A stretch of 23,671 nucleotides of DNA from X23 sp050251575. GTDB lineage: Bacteria > Bacillota > Clostridia > SK-Y3. The position numbers and the translations under genes are program-made. Positions 1 to 7,961 of the stretch are shown one piece after another. The stretch is taken from contig JBFWMP010000028.1 of NCBI GenBank assembly GCA_050251575.1, positions 1 through 23,671 on the forward strand. The letters run 5' to 3'. Below the pieces are notes generated by a model, which was given only the letters and a program-made list of their open reading frames with translations, was not told the origin of the DNA and searched no databases. Position 1 is the first letter of the stretch; each line of letters opens with the position of its first letter.

Positions 1-109
1 ATATTAACATAATCATTTAACTATGTCAACATATCTTTTATTGGTAATTTAGCCCACTATATTTATCTTTATTTACTCTTGCGTATATTTTTACTGACAA
101 ACGAAAAAA

Positions 110-115
110 TATAAT
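110..115 (+). promoter_or_regulatory. Possible -10 element for the small left-edge gene
   Basis: A perfect TATAAT lies about 28 bases before the start codon of the 56-residue gene. No -35 hexamer is visible at the usual 16-18 base spacing: the nearest candidate, CTGACA at 94-99, is only 10 bases away. The assignment rests on the -10 alone, so it is tentative. Confidence 0.35.
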
Positions 116-142
116 AAGTATTATTTTGAAAAGAGGGTTATT

Positions 143-313
143 ATGGAGCAAAAAAATGATAAGAAACCATTAGTTCAAAGAGTTGTTGAAGCTAATATCC
201 TTGGTGACGGTAATTTGTACAGTATTACATCAACGGAGGTATTAGCAAAAAGCTTTGATGCTTATTCAACGGATGAAAACGATGCTAATGAAACAGAAGA
301 AGAAAAGGAGTAG
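143..313 (+). CDS. Small acidic hypothetical protein (56 aa), convergent with gyrA
   Basis: An ORF of 56 residues starting ATG at 143, with a good ribosome binding site (AAGAGGG, 131-137) six bases upstream and a possible -10 box at 110. I do not recognise the family. The N-terminal half is basic to neutral (MEQKNDKKPLVQRVVEAN), a middle section reads like a short folded segment (NILGDGNLYSITSTEVL), and the tail is strongly acidic (DENDANETEEEKE). There is no signal peptide, membrane segment or cysteine pair. It points at gyrA and its last codons form half of a shared terminator hairpin. It also ends in the same residues as GyrA (EEEKE). The ribosome site and the clean end at a terminator make it a probable gene, but the function is unknown. 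Confidence 0.62.
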   Translation: MEQKNDKKPLVQRVVEANILGDGNLYSITSTEVLAKSFDAYSTDENDANETEEEKE

Positions 314-341
314 GGTTGACCCCTTACTCCTTTTCTTCTTC
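296..341. terminator. Bidirectional terminator formed by the ends of two convergent genes
   Basis: A 17-base perfect inverted repeat (296-312 with 325-341). The intervening 12 bases can add a three-pair GGG/CCC extension (313-315 with 320-323) around a short TTGA loop. The plus-strand side carries the last codons and stop of the small gene. The other side carries the last codons and stop of gyrA. Each arm is purine-rich (GAAGAAGAAAAGGAGTA), so reading either way the hairpin's far arm is pyrimidine-rich with several T runs, as expected of a two-way terminator. There is no separate long U tract. Confidence 0.7.
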
Positions 342-2828
342 AATCTCTTCCTCTTGTTCGTTCTCTCCCTCTTGTGCATTCTCTTCCTCTTGTGCAATCT
401 CTTCCTCTTCTTGAATTCTTGCCAATGTAACAACCTTAATGTTATCTTCCATTCTCATTAAAGTTACACCCTGTGTTGACCTACCCATTTTAGTAATATC
501 TTTAGTATGCAATCGAATGATTGTCCCCTCTGAAGTGATTAATATTACATCATCAGTATCTGAGACAACCTTTATTCCTGCTATACATCCTGTTTTTTCT
601 GTCAGCCTATACGTCAATATACCTTTTCCGCCTCTTGACTGCATCCTATATTCTTCTAAATTTGTTCTTTTTCCGAATCCATTTTCAGTTACTACAAGAA
701 GATCGGCACTTTCTCTTATTAAGGACATTCCTACTACATAGTCACCTTCATTTAATTCTATAGCTTTTACCCCCTGTGCTGTCCTACCCATTGGTCTTAC
801 ATCTTTTTCGCTAAATCGAATAGATTGACCATGCCGTGTTCCTAATATCACTTGCTGATTGCCATCAGTAAGTTTTACCCTGATTAACTCATCTTCTTCT
901 CTCAGTGTAATTGCTGCCAAGCCACGTTTTCTTGCTGTATCATATTCCATCAGATTAGTTTTTTTAATAACACCATTTCTAGTGGTCATTAATAAGAATT
1001 GTCCTTCTAAAAATTCTTTTACAGGAATAACTGCCGTAACTTTTTCCCCTGGATCAATCTCCAAAAGATTCACTATAGCAGTGCCTTTTGCCTGTCTTCC
1101 TGCCTCAGGAATTTCATAGGTTTTCAACCTGTACATTTTCCCTTTGTCTGTAAAAAATAAAATATGATGATGCGTCGAAGTTACAAATAATGTTTCTACA
1201 AAATCTTCTTCTCTAGTACTTAATCCTACAATGCCCTTTCCACCTCTTCGCTGACTTGTATATGTATTTACAGGAAGCCTCTTGATATATCCAAAATGAG
1301 TCAAAGTAATAACATTTTCTTCTTCTTCTATCAAATCTTCTATATTAATCTCATCCTGTGCAATGGCTAATTCAGATTTTCTCTCGTCACCGAATTTTTC
1401 TTTAATGATTAATAATTCTTCTTTAATGATATTAAGAACTATAGCTTCATTTCCTAAAATATCTTTCAAATATTTTATTGTTTCTAATAGCTCGTTGTAT
1501 TCTGCATTAATCTTATCTCTTTCTAATCCTGTTAATCTTGCAAGTCTCATATCTAATATAGATTGAGATTGAACATCGCTTAGGGTAAACTCTTCCATTA
1601 ATCTTTCTTTAGCTATTGCAGTTGTCTGAGAACTGCGAATGATACTTATAATTTCATCAATATGATCTAATGCTATCTTAAGACCTTCTAAAATATGTGC
1701 TCTAGCTTCTGCCTTATTAAGATCATATTTTGTTCTTCTAATAATTACTTGCTTTTGAAATTCTATATAATGATCTAATACTTCTCTTAAGTTAAGGACC
1801 TTAGGCTCATTATCTACCAATGCCAGCATTATAATACTAAAAGTATCCTGCATCTGAGTATATTTATACAGCTGATTCAATACGATGTTTGCATTTACAT
1901 CTCGCTTCAGCTCTATAACAATTCGCATGCCTTCTCTATCAGATTCATCTCTTAAATCTGAAATACCTTCAATTCTTTTATCTTTTACTAAATCAGCCAT
2001 CTTTTCAATTAATCTTGCTTTATTAACCTGATAGGGTATTTCAGTAACAATGATTTTTTGCCTATTATTGTGAAATTCTTCAATATTTGTTCTTGCCCTC
2101 ATTATGACTTTTCCTCTTCCGGTCATATAGGCATCCCTAATTCCTTGACGGCCCATAATAATACCAGCAGTTGGAAAATCCGGACCTTTGATATATTGTG
2201 AAAGCTCTTCTATGGTCAGATTTTGGTCATCAATAAGAGCAATGATTCCATTAATTACTTCTGTTAAGTTGTGTGGGGGAATATTAGTCGCCATACCTAC
2301 TGCTATTCCCGAAGAACCATTTACTAATAAATTTGGAAACCTTGATGGAAGCACTGATGGTTCTTTTAAACGATCATCATAGTTAGGAACAAAATTTACG
2401 GTTTCTTTCTCTATATTTGTAAGCATTTCTAATGCAAGCTTAGACATTCTAGACTCGGTATAACGGTATGCTGCTGCTGGATCACCATCCACTGAACCAA
2501 AGTTGCCATGACCGTCAACAAGGGGATATCTTAATGAGAAGTCTTGTGCCATTCTAACTAAACTGTCATATACGGCAGCGTCTCCGTGAGGATGATACTT
2601 ACCTAAAACGTCTCCGACGGTGGTAGCACATTTTCTATGTGGCTTGTCTGGAGTGTATCCTGCTTCATACATAGTATATAAAATTCTTCTATGAACCGGC
2701 TTAAGACCGTCTCTTACGTCAGGCAGTGCTCTTCCAACAATAACACTCATTGCATAATCTATATAGGATTTTTCCATTTCCGATCGAATATCAACCGGAA
2801 TTATTTTTTGTGCGGAGTGATCTATCAT
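324..2828 (-). CDS. gyrA: DNA gyrase subunit A
   Basis: GyrA cuts and rejoins both DNA strands and, with GyrB, introduces negative supercoils using ATP. The 834-residue length is slightly above the family norm (about 820). The catalytic tyrosine is Y123 in RYTE. The quinolone-determining segment is HPHGDAAVYD (79-88), with alanine at 84 where E. coli has Ser83. The GyrA box QRRGGKG at 526-532, and a related QSRGGKG repeat further on, mark the DNA-wrapping beta-pinwheel and separate it from topoisomerase IV ParC. The last 30 residues are five acidic hexapeptide repeats. The start is ATG at 2828 behind AAAGGAGG. It lies 253 bases after gyrB, so it may have its own promoter, and it ends inside a bidirectional terminator. 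Confidence 0.97.
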   Translation of the reverse strand: MIDHSAQKIIPVDIRSEMEKSYIDYAMSVIVGRALPDVRDGLKPVHRRILYTMYEAGYTPDKPHRKCATTVGDVLGKYHPHGDAAVYDSLVRMAQDFSLRYPLVDGHGNFGSVDGDPAAAYRYTESRMSKLALEMLTNIEKETVNFVPNYDDRLKEPSVLPSRFPNLLVNGSSGIAVGMATNIPPHNLTEVINGIIALIDDQNLTIEELSQYIKGPDFPTAGIIMGRQGIRDAYMTGRGKVIMRARTNIEEFHNNRQKIIVTEIPYQVNKARLIEKMADLVKDKRIEGISDLRDESDREGMRIVIELKRDVNANIVLNQLYKYTQMQDTFSIIMLALVDNEPKVLNLREVLDHYIEFQKQVIIRRTKYDLNKAEARAHILEGLKIALDHIDEIISIIRSSQTTAIAKERLMEEFTLSDVQSQSILDMRLARLTGLERDKINAEYNELLETIKYLKDILGNEAIVLNIIKEELLIIKEKFGDERKSELAIAQDEINIEDLIEEEENVITLTHFGYIKRLPVNTYTSQRRGGKGIVGLSTREEDFVETLFVTSTHHHILFFTDKGKMYRLKTYEIPEAGRQAKGTAIVNLLEIDPGEKVTAVIPVKEFLEGQFLLMTTRNGVIKKTNLMEYDTARKRGLAAITLREEDELIRVKLTDGNQQVILGTRHGQSIRFSEKDVRPMGRTAQGVKAIELNEGDYVVGMSLIRESADLLVVTENGFGKRTNLEEYRMQSRGGKGILTYRLTEKTGCIAGIKVVSDTDDVILITSEGTIIRLHTKDITKMGRSTQGVTLMRMEDNIKVVTLARIQEEEEIAQEEENAQEGENEQEEEIEEEKE

Positions 2829-3081
2829 TTATTTACTTTCCTCCTTTATTTAAATAGTGGAGAGTGGAAAGTGAGGAGTGGGAAGAATATTCTCCATATA
2901 TCAACACCCTACTCCCAACAATTAAATTCCACATCATAATATAACTATTTATACGAATATTAATTTGATTTTAAATTGAGATAACAATTAAACACTTTAT
3001 AATTATTGAATAAATTCATTATAAACAAAAAGTTAATAACGGTTTGTGTTATTTTACTCCCCACTATTCACCTTCCACTGG
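2829..3081. other. gyrB-gyrA spacer with degenerate G-rich repeats
   Basis: This spacer holds no ORF. Next to gyrA it carries a run of related short motifs built on GTGGAGAGTGG / AGTGAGGAGTGGG (2855-2885). Next to gyrB it carries the opposite-strand version, CTCCCCACTATTCACC through CTTCCACT (3057-3079). The two ends thus form an imperfect inverted repeat around an AT-rich centre. A further CCCTACTCCCAAC stretch (2907-2919) partly complements the first run. On the minus strand, AATAAC/GTTATT (3035-3053) followed by CTTTTTG could be a weak gyrB terminator. Candidate gyrA promoter hexamers are present but none is convincing. Confidence 0.5.
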
Positions 3082-4992
3082 CTAAATATCCAAATTGCTT
3101 ACCATCTTAGCATGCGCTTCAATGAATTCTCTTCTTGGTTCCACTTTATCACCCATTAGAATGGTAAATATCTCATCAGCAGCTACAGCGTCTTCAAGCT
3201 CCACCTTGAGAATGGTCCTGGTTTCGGGATTCATTGTTGTATCCCATAACTGAACTGGGTCCATTTCTCCAAGGCCTTTATATCTTTGAATATTTGCATC
3301 TCTTCCAAACTCTGATAATACTTTTTCTAGTTCTTTATCACTATATGCATAAGTTGCATTTTTACCTCTGGCTATTTTATAAAGAGGTGGTTGAGCAATA
3401 TAAACATGTCCTTTCTCTATAAGAGGTTTCATAAATCTGAAGAAAAATGTTAATAGCAATGTTCTGATATGAGCTCCATCTACATCCGCATCTGCCATTA
3501 TGATTACTTTGCCATATCTTAATTTTGATACATCAAATTCTTCTCCGATACCTGCACCTAATGCAGTAATAACAGGCATAAGTTTCTCATTTCCATAAAC
3601 TTTATCTACCCTTGATTTCTCTACATTCAGCATTTTTCCCCATAATGCAAGGATAGCTTGAAATTTCCTATCTCTGCCCTGTTTTGCTGAACCACCTGCA
3701 GAATCACCCTCAACAATATATATTTCCGTAAATGTAGGGTCTCTTTCAGAACAATCTGCTAATTTTCCTGGCAGTGTTGTGCTTTCCAGCGCACTTTTTC
3801 TTCTTGTCAATTCTCTTGCTTTTCGGGCAGCTTCTCTAGCTCTTGCTGCAGTAAGTGATTTTTCAAGAATTGCTCTTACAACAGATGGATTTTCTTCAAA
3901 AAATGAAGATAACTTATCACTCATTCCACCTTCTACTAATCCCCGTATCTCACTATTTCCAAGTTTTGTTTTTGTTTGTCCTTCAAACTGTGGGTCTTTT
4001 AATTTTACGCTTATCACTGCAGTAAGACCTTCTCTAACATCTTCCCCCGAGAAGTTTTTATCATTTTCTCTTATTATATTATACTTTCTTGCATAGTCAT
4101 TCAAGACCTTAGTTAATGCCGCTTTAAAACCAGTTTCATGCGTTCCGCCTTCTGTAGTATGAATATTATTTGCAAAACTAAAGATGTTTTCTACATATGC
4201 ATCACTATACTGCATTGCAACTTCAACCTGTGATCCATCTTTTTCACTCTCGATATAAATAACTTCTTTATGAATCGCTTGTTTATTTCTATTGATATAC
4301 TCTACATATGATTTGATACCACCATCATACTTTAAAACTTTTTCTATATTCTCTTCTCTTTTATCTATTAATGTAATTCTTATACCCGCATTTAAGAATG
4401 CAATTTCTCTGAATCTAGTAAGTAAAATATTATAATCATAAACTAAATCTTCGAAAATTTCATAATCAGGTTTAAAGGATATTTTTGTTCCCTTTTTTTC
4501 TGTTTCTCCCAATACTTTTATAGACTCAAGCGGTATCCCTCTCTCATATCTTTGAAAATGAACATTACTACCATCATATACTTCTACTTCCAACCACTCT
4601 GAAAGAGCATTTACTACTGAGGCACCTACACCGTGTAATCCTCCGGATACTTTATATCCCTCACCGCCGAATTTTCCTCCTGCATGAAGCACTGTGAAAA
4701 CTACTTCTACTGCAGAGATGCCCATTTTAGGCTGAATTCCAACTGGTATACCTCTTCCATCATCTTCAACGGTAATAGAATTATCTTCATTGATTGCAAT
4801 AAATATATTTTCACAGTAGCCTGCTAACGCTTCATCAATACTATTATCAACAATCTCATATACCAGATGGTGTAAGCCTCGTGATGATGTGCTTCCTATA
4901 TACATACCCGGTCTTTTTCTTACCGCTTCGAGGCCTTCTAATACTTGTATCTGAGTTTCATCATAATTAGCACTCACTCTATTTTCAACCAT
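3082..4992 (-). CDS. gyrB: DNA gyrase subunit B
   Basis: GyrB is the ATPase subunit of gyrase and contributes the TOPRIM metal site. At 636 residues it is full length. The GHKL ATPase fold shows EIVDNSIDEA with N50, the DDGRGI motif (77-82) and GGLHGVGASVV (117-127). The TOPRIM part shows EGDSAGGSAKQGR with E429 and DADVDGAHIR with D501, D503 and D505. The C-terminal segment ends in the usual NLDI. The normally invariant LPL(K/R)GK motif reads LALWGK (448-453), with A449 and W451. The start is ATG at 4992 behind GGAGGG. The 44-base gap to remB suggests one transcript with remB and recF. Confidence 0.97.
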   Translation of the reverse strand: MVENRVSANYDETQIQVLEGLEAVRKRPGMYIGSTSSRGLHHLVYEIVDNSIDEALAGYCENIFIAINEDNSITVEDDGRGIPVGIQPKMGISAVEVVFTVLHAGGKFGGEGYKVSGGLHGVGASVVNALSEWLEVEVYDGSNVHFQRYERGIPLESIKVLGETEKKGTKISFKPDYEIFEDLVYDYNILLTRFREIAFLNAGIRITLIDKREENIEKVLKYDGGIKSYVEYINRNKQAIHKEVIYIESEKDGSQVEVAMQYSDAYVENIFSFANNIHTTEGGTHETGFKAALTKVLNDYARKYNIIRENDKNFSGEDVREGLTAVISVKLKDPQFEGQTKTKLGNSEIRGLVEGGMSDKLSSFFEENPSVVRAILEKSLTAARAREAARKARELTRRKSALESTTLPGKLADCSERDPTFTEIYIVEGDSAGGSAKQGRDRKFQAILALWGKMLNVEKSRVDKVYGNEKLMPVITALGAGIGEEFDVSKLRYGKVIIMADADVDGAHIRTLLLTFFFRFMKPLIEKGHVYIAQPPLYKIARGKNATYAYSDKELEKVLSEFGRDANIQRYKGLGEMDPVQLWDTTMNPETRTILKVELEDAVAADEIFTILMGDKVEPRREFIEAHAKMVSNLDI

Positions 4993-5036
4993 AACTTCCC
5001 TCCATCTTCTATTAACTTAAATACACTTAACTATTA

Positions 5037-5306
5037 CTACACATTTGCAATATCATCGATGTAACTTGCCCTTTTATATAAAGTTACAGATGAAATAGGA
5101 GAAAGATAAATTTTACTTTTTTTATCTACTTCTGTGATTATAAAGGACTTTGGTAAGTCCTCTGAAATATTCTCAATAAACCCTTCTTCTTCAGCAATTG
5201 TTAAAAATTCTTTGCTTATTTTAGAAATTGTGGTAGTCTCTAAATCCATAATTGCTATAACATTTTTTAATCTAACAACCACATCTCCACCTAGATGCAA
5301 AAACAT
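5037..5306 (-). CDS. remB: RemB/YaaB-type extracellular matrix regulator (DUF370)
   Basis: An 89-residue protein of the small DUF370 family. In Bacillus, RemA and RemB affect biofilm matrix gene expression, and RemA is a DNA-binding ring protein. The N-terminal MFLHLGGDVVV followed by IAIMDLE is the typical opening of the yaaB/remB branch, and yaaB lies between recF and gyrB in Bacillus exactly as here. No membrane segment or signal is present. The start codon is one base downstream of the recF stop and the stop lies 44 bases before gyrB, so translation is probably coupled to recF. The family call rests on N-terminal sequence and position. A role in biofilm in this organism is inference. Confidence 0.88.
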   Translation of the reverse strand: MFLHLGGDVVVRLKNVIAIMDLETTTISKISKEFLTIAEEEGFIENISEDLPKSFIITEVDKKSKIYLSPISSVTLYKRASYIDDIANV

Positions 5307-5307
5307 A

Positions 5308-6420
5308 TCAATATCCTCCTTTTAAAACAATTCCATTATTAATTTTATAAAATGCCGCTTTTTTATTAATATTAAATCGCTCTATACTTGTACAGGTTAT
5401 AAAAACTTGTTTATTTTCTATACTCCTAATAATATAATCCTGTCTATGTATATCCAATTCAGACATAATATCATCCAATAAAAGGACAGGATATTCTCCT
5501 ATATCCTCTTTCATGAATTCCATTTCTGCCATTTTTAACGAAAGAACTACTGTTCTTTGTTGGCCTTGAGAACCAAAATGTTTTACAGAAATATTATTAA
5601 TTATAAAACTCACATCATCTCTATGCGGTCCTACTAAAGTTACTCCTGAATCTATTTCTCGGGTTATACTTTCATTAAGTATTTGTTTAAATGCTTTTTT
5701 TATCTCTGCAAGTTGATCAGTTTCTTTAAAAAGCACATTGGGCAGATATTCAATTTCTAATTGCTCCATATTTCTGGTAATATCCTGATGAATTTTTTTT
5801 GCAACATTTGTAAGCCTTTTTATAAATGACATTCTATATAATATTATTTTTGCACCATATTCAACTAATTTTTCATCCCAAATAAACAAAGTTTCAGATA
5901 ATGATCTTTGCTTACTAATTTTTTTTAATAAGTTATTTCTCTGCTCTAAAATTTTGATATATTGCTGTAAAATATAAAAATACGCAGGTCTCATTTGACT
6001 AATACATACATCTAAAAATTTTCTTCTTTGCGCCGGTCCTTCTTTTATCAAATTCAAGTCTTCCGGTGAAAACATCACTGCATTAAAGGATCCCATTAAA
6101 TCTCGCAGTTTATGAATAGGTACTCCATTTTTTTTAATTCTTTTCTTTTGATTTTGAAAAAGCAACATTTCAAAATCATTAGAATAATTTCTACTCATAA
6201 AGCTCATATTTATATCCGCATAATCGTGCCCAAATCTTATTAACTCTTTGTCTTTATTGGTCCTATGAGATTTGCCTGTAGCAAATAAATATATAGATTC
6301 TAAAATATTTGTTTTTCCTTGCGCGTTATTACCGTAGATAATATTAACTCCCTTAGAAAATTCTATATCAGCATTTTCATAATTTCTATAATTATTTAGC
6401 TTTAGATTTTCAACATACAT
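5308..6420 (-). CDS. recF: DNA replication and repair protein RecF
   Basis: RecF is an SMC-like ATPase that helps load RecA at gaps and stalled forks together with RecO and RecR. Its 370 residues match the family. The Walker A is GNNAQGKT (30-37), the ABC signature is SQGQQR (284-289), Walker B is VLLLDD (312-317) and the D-loop is SELD (320-323). LVGPHRDDV (262-270) is also a RecF hallmark. The start is ATG at 6420 with GAGGACC about 8 bases upstream. It sits 12 bases after yaaA and one base before remB, so it belongs to the yaaA-recF-remB-gyrB unit. Confidence 0.97.
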   Translation of the reverse strand: MYVENLKLNNYRNYENADIEFSKGVNIIYGNNAQGKTNILESIYLFATGKSHRTNKDKELIRFGHDYADINMSFMSRNYSNDFEMLLFQNQKKRIKKNGVPIHKLRDLMGSFNAVMFSPEDLNLIKEGPAQRRKFLDVCISQMRPAYFYILQQYIKILEQRNNLLKKISKQRSLSETLFIWDEKLVEYGAKIILYRMSFIKRLTNVAKKIHQDITRNMEQLEIEYLPNVLFKETDQLAEIKKAFKQILNESITREIDSGVTLVGPHRDDVSFIINNISVKHFGSQGQQRTVVLSLKMAEMEFMKEDIGEYPVLLLDDIMSELDIHRQDYIIRSIENKQVFITCTSIERFNINKKAAFYKINNGIVLKGGY

Positions 6421-6432
6421 GTAGAAGGTCCT

Positions 6433-6648
6433 CTATTCCACGATAAATTTTATCTCTTTTCCCATATGTACGATTATACTATCTCCCGGAAACACTTTTT
6501 TACCTCTTTGATTTATTACTATTCCATTAACTTGAACCAATCCATCTGCAATTAACATCTTTGCATCTGCTCCTGATCCTATAACACCTGCCCATTTCAA
6601 CAACTGATCTATCTTGATATATTCAGTATTTATCTTTATTCTATCCAT
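6433..6648 (-). CDS. yaaA: S4-domain RNA-binding protein YaaA
   Basis: A 71-residue protein that is essentially one S4 RNA-binding domain (IKIDQLLKWAGVIGSGADAK, then DGLVQVNG and RGKKVFPGDSI). It is the YaaA/RlbA-type gene regularly found between dnaN and recF in Firmicutes and is often linked to ribosome assembly; the precise role is not settled. I start it at ATG 6648, because AGGTGGG sits about seven bases upstream. A longer reading from GTG 6660 adds four residues but places that codon inside the ribosome binding site. It lies 12 bases ahead of recF and is probably co-transcribed with it. Confidence 0.9.
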   Translation of the reverse strand: MDRIKINTEYIKIDQLLKWAGVIGSGADAKMLIADGLVQVNGIVINQRGKKVFPGDSIIVHMGKEIKFIVE

Positions 6649-6716
6649 ATGCGAACCCACCTAATCTATATATGTTTATAGATATTATATCACTATTCAG
6701 CTAACTAATAACTTTT

Positions 6717-6747
6717 AATAAGCCCGAGGATTGTACTCAGGCTTATT
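6717..6747. other. Hairpin between dnaN and yaaA
   Basis: AATAAGCC (717-724) pairs with GGCTTATT (740-747). After one C/A mismatch, GAG/CTC continue the stem around a seven-base loop. Neither side has a clear U tract, since the minus-strand downstream sequence reads TTAAAAG. It could be a weak terminator, attenuator or RNA processing site for the dnaN transcript. The structure is seen directly; the role is a guess. Confidence 0.45.
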
Positions 6748-6773
6748 ATATTCAATATATGATTGTTTAGCAA

Positions 6774-7880
6774 TTACTCATTTCTTAATCTTACAGGCAA
6801 TACAAGATATATAAACTTCTGATTATCTATTGGCCTTATAATACATGGACTTAAGGCAGTGTTAAATTCCATATATACTTCATCACACTCACATGACTTT
6901 AATGCATCTAACAGATATTTATGATTAAAACCTATCTCTAGGTCATTTCCTTCAGTTTCTGCATTAATGGAATCCTGCACTTTCCCGGTTTGTGTAATAC
7001 AACTTATAAAAATTTTATCTGTTTTAATATTTATCTTAACCGGGTATTTTTGATTATCTGATACTATTAAAAGAGCAGCTCTCTCTATACTTTCTACTAA
7101 TGGCCTTACAGATGTCTTTATTCTAAGCTGATATTCCTTGGGTATTATTTTATTATAATTTAAAAACTCTCCTTCTAAAAGACGAGATACTATCCGACAG
7201 TTACCAAATTCGAATAATACATGCTTAGAAGTAATATATATTTGTACATTTTGTTCATCATCTTTAATAATCTTAGAGAGCTCATTTAAAGTTTTTCCTG
7301 GTACTACAAGTGATATCTTTTGTTCTGCCGAATCAATGCTTTCTTTTCTCAATGCGAGACGATATCCGTCTACAGAAATAATATTTAAATTATTATTTTC
7401 TACTTCAAGACATGATCCTGTAAGAATAAGTTTATTTTCATTTGTACCTACAGCAAAAATCGTTTGTCTTATCATACTTCTTAACTTTTCTTGCGAAATA
7501 ATGAATACATTTTCTTTTTGTACCGAAGGAAGGTCTGGAAATTCTACCGGCAAAATTCCCATAATATTAAATTCGGAATTTCCGCATTTAATTAAAGTAT
7601 TACTGTCTTGAACTTCTATATAAATAGTATCATTTGGAAGCTTTCTTATAATTTCTCCAAATATTCTTGAACTTAGTACAATAGAACCCGGCTGTTTAAT
7701 ACTTGCTTGAATACTGCATTCAATTCCTAATTCAAGATCATTACCTGTTAGTTTAAGAGTATTCTCTTTAGCTTCTAATAAGATTCCTTCTAATATAGGT
7801 AATGTAGATTTAACAGAAACTGCTTTTTGAGTAATGCTTATAGCATCTATTAATAGATTTTTCTCGCAAAATAATTTCAT
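6774..7880 (-). CDS. dnaN: DNA polymerase III beta sliding clamp
   Basis: DnaN is the ring-shaped clamp that tethers the replicative polymerase and many repair proteins to DNA. The 368 residues fit the three-domain clamp fold. Recognisable stretches are MKLFCEKNLL, LTGNDLELGI, NIISVDGYRLALR in the middle domain, and the C-terminal MEFNTALSPCIIRP ending in YLVLPVR. Its place directly after dnaA supports the call. The start is ATG at 7880. The spacer between the AAAAGGAG ribosome site and the ATG is itself a perfect DnaA box (7882-7890), so DnaA binding there could also affect dnaN expression. Confidence 0.97.
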   Translation of the reverse strand: MKLFCEKNLLIDAISITQKAVSVKSTLPILEGILLEAKENTLKLTGNDLELGIECSIQASIKQPGSIVLSSRIFGEIIRKLPNDTIYIEVQDSNTLIKCGNSEFNIMGILPVEFPDLPSVQKENVFIISQEKLRSMIRQTIFAVGTNENKLILTGSCLEVENNNLNIISVDGYRLALRKESIDSAEQKISLVVPGKTLNELSKIIKDDEQNVQIYITSKHVLFEFGNCRIVSRLLEGEFLNYNKIIPKEYQLRIKTSVRPLVESIERAALLIVSDNQKYPVKINIKTDKIFISCITQTGKVQDSINAETEGNDLEIGFNHKYLLDALKSCECDEVYMEFNTALSPCIIRPIDNQKFIYLVLPVRLRNE

Positions 7881-7881
7881 T

Positions 7882-7890
7882 TGTGGATAA
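7882..7890 (-). promoter_or_regulatory. DnaA box (perfect) in the dnaN translation-start spacer
   Basis: TGTGGATAA on the plus strand, which is TTATCCACA on the minus strand and matches the TTATNCACA consensus exactly. It lies between the dnaN ribosome site and its ATG. Confidence 0.85.
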
Positions 7891-7930
7891 CTCCTTTTCT
7901 TATTTTTATATAGATAAATATAATAAAATT

Positions 7931-7948
7931 TAGTAGTATTAGTAATAA
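7931..7948 (+). other. DnaA-trio-like triplet array (probable basal unwinding site)
   Basis: The plus strand reads TAG-TAG-TAT-TAG-TAA-TAA, six consecutive triplets with a central A. Read 3' to 5' these match the 3'-GAT-5' type DnaA-trio, which guides DnaA filament growth on single-stranded DNA in Bacillus. A perfect DnaA box (7962-7970) lies 13 bases to the right and an AT-rich stretch to the left, the arrangement expected of a basal unwinding system. It runs from the box toward dnaN, as in Bacillus. Confidence 0.7.
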
Positions 7949-7961
7949 GTACTGTTATTTC

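Noticed and set aside
859..1119. Open frames opposite gyrA, gyrB, dnaN and dnaA
   Set aside because: They are antisense shadows of conserved genes, lack ribosome sites, and have no recognisable sequence.
6649..6660. MGSHM-like N-terminus of YaaA, reminiscent of an expression-vector tag
   Set aside because: The GTG and following codons coincide with the ribosome binding site of the ATG at 6648. It is native leader sequence, not vector.
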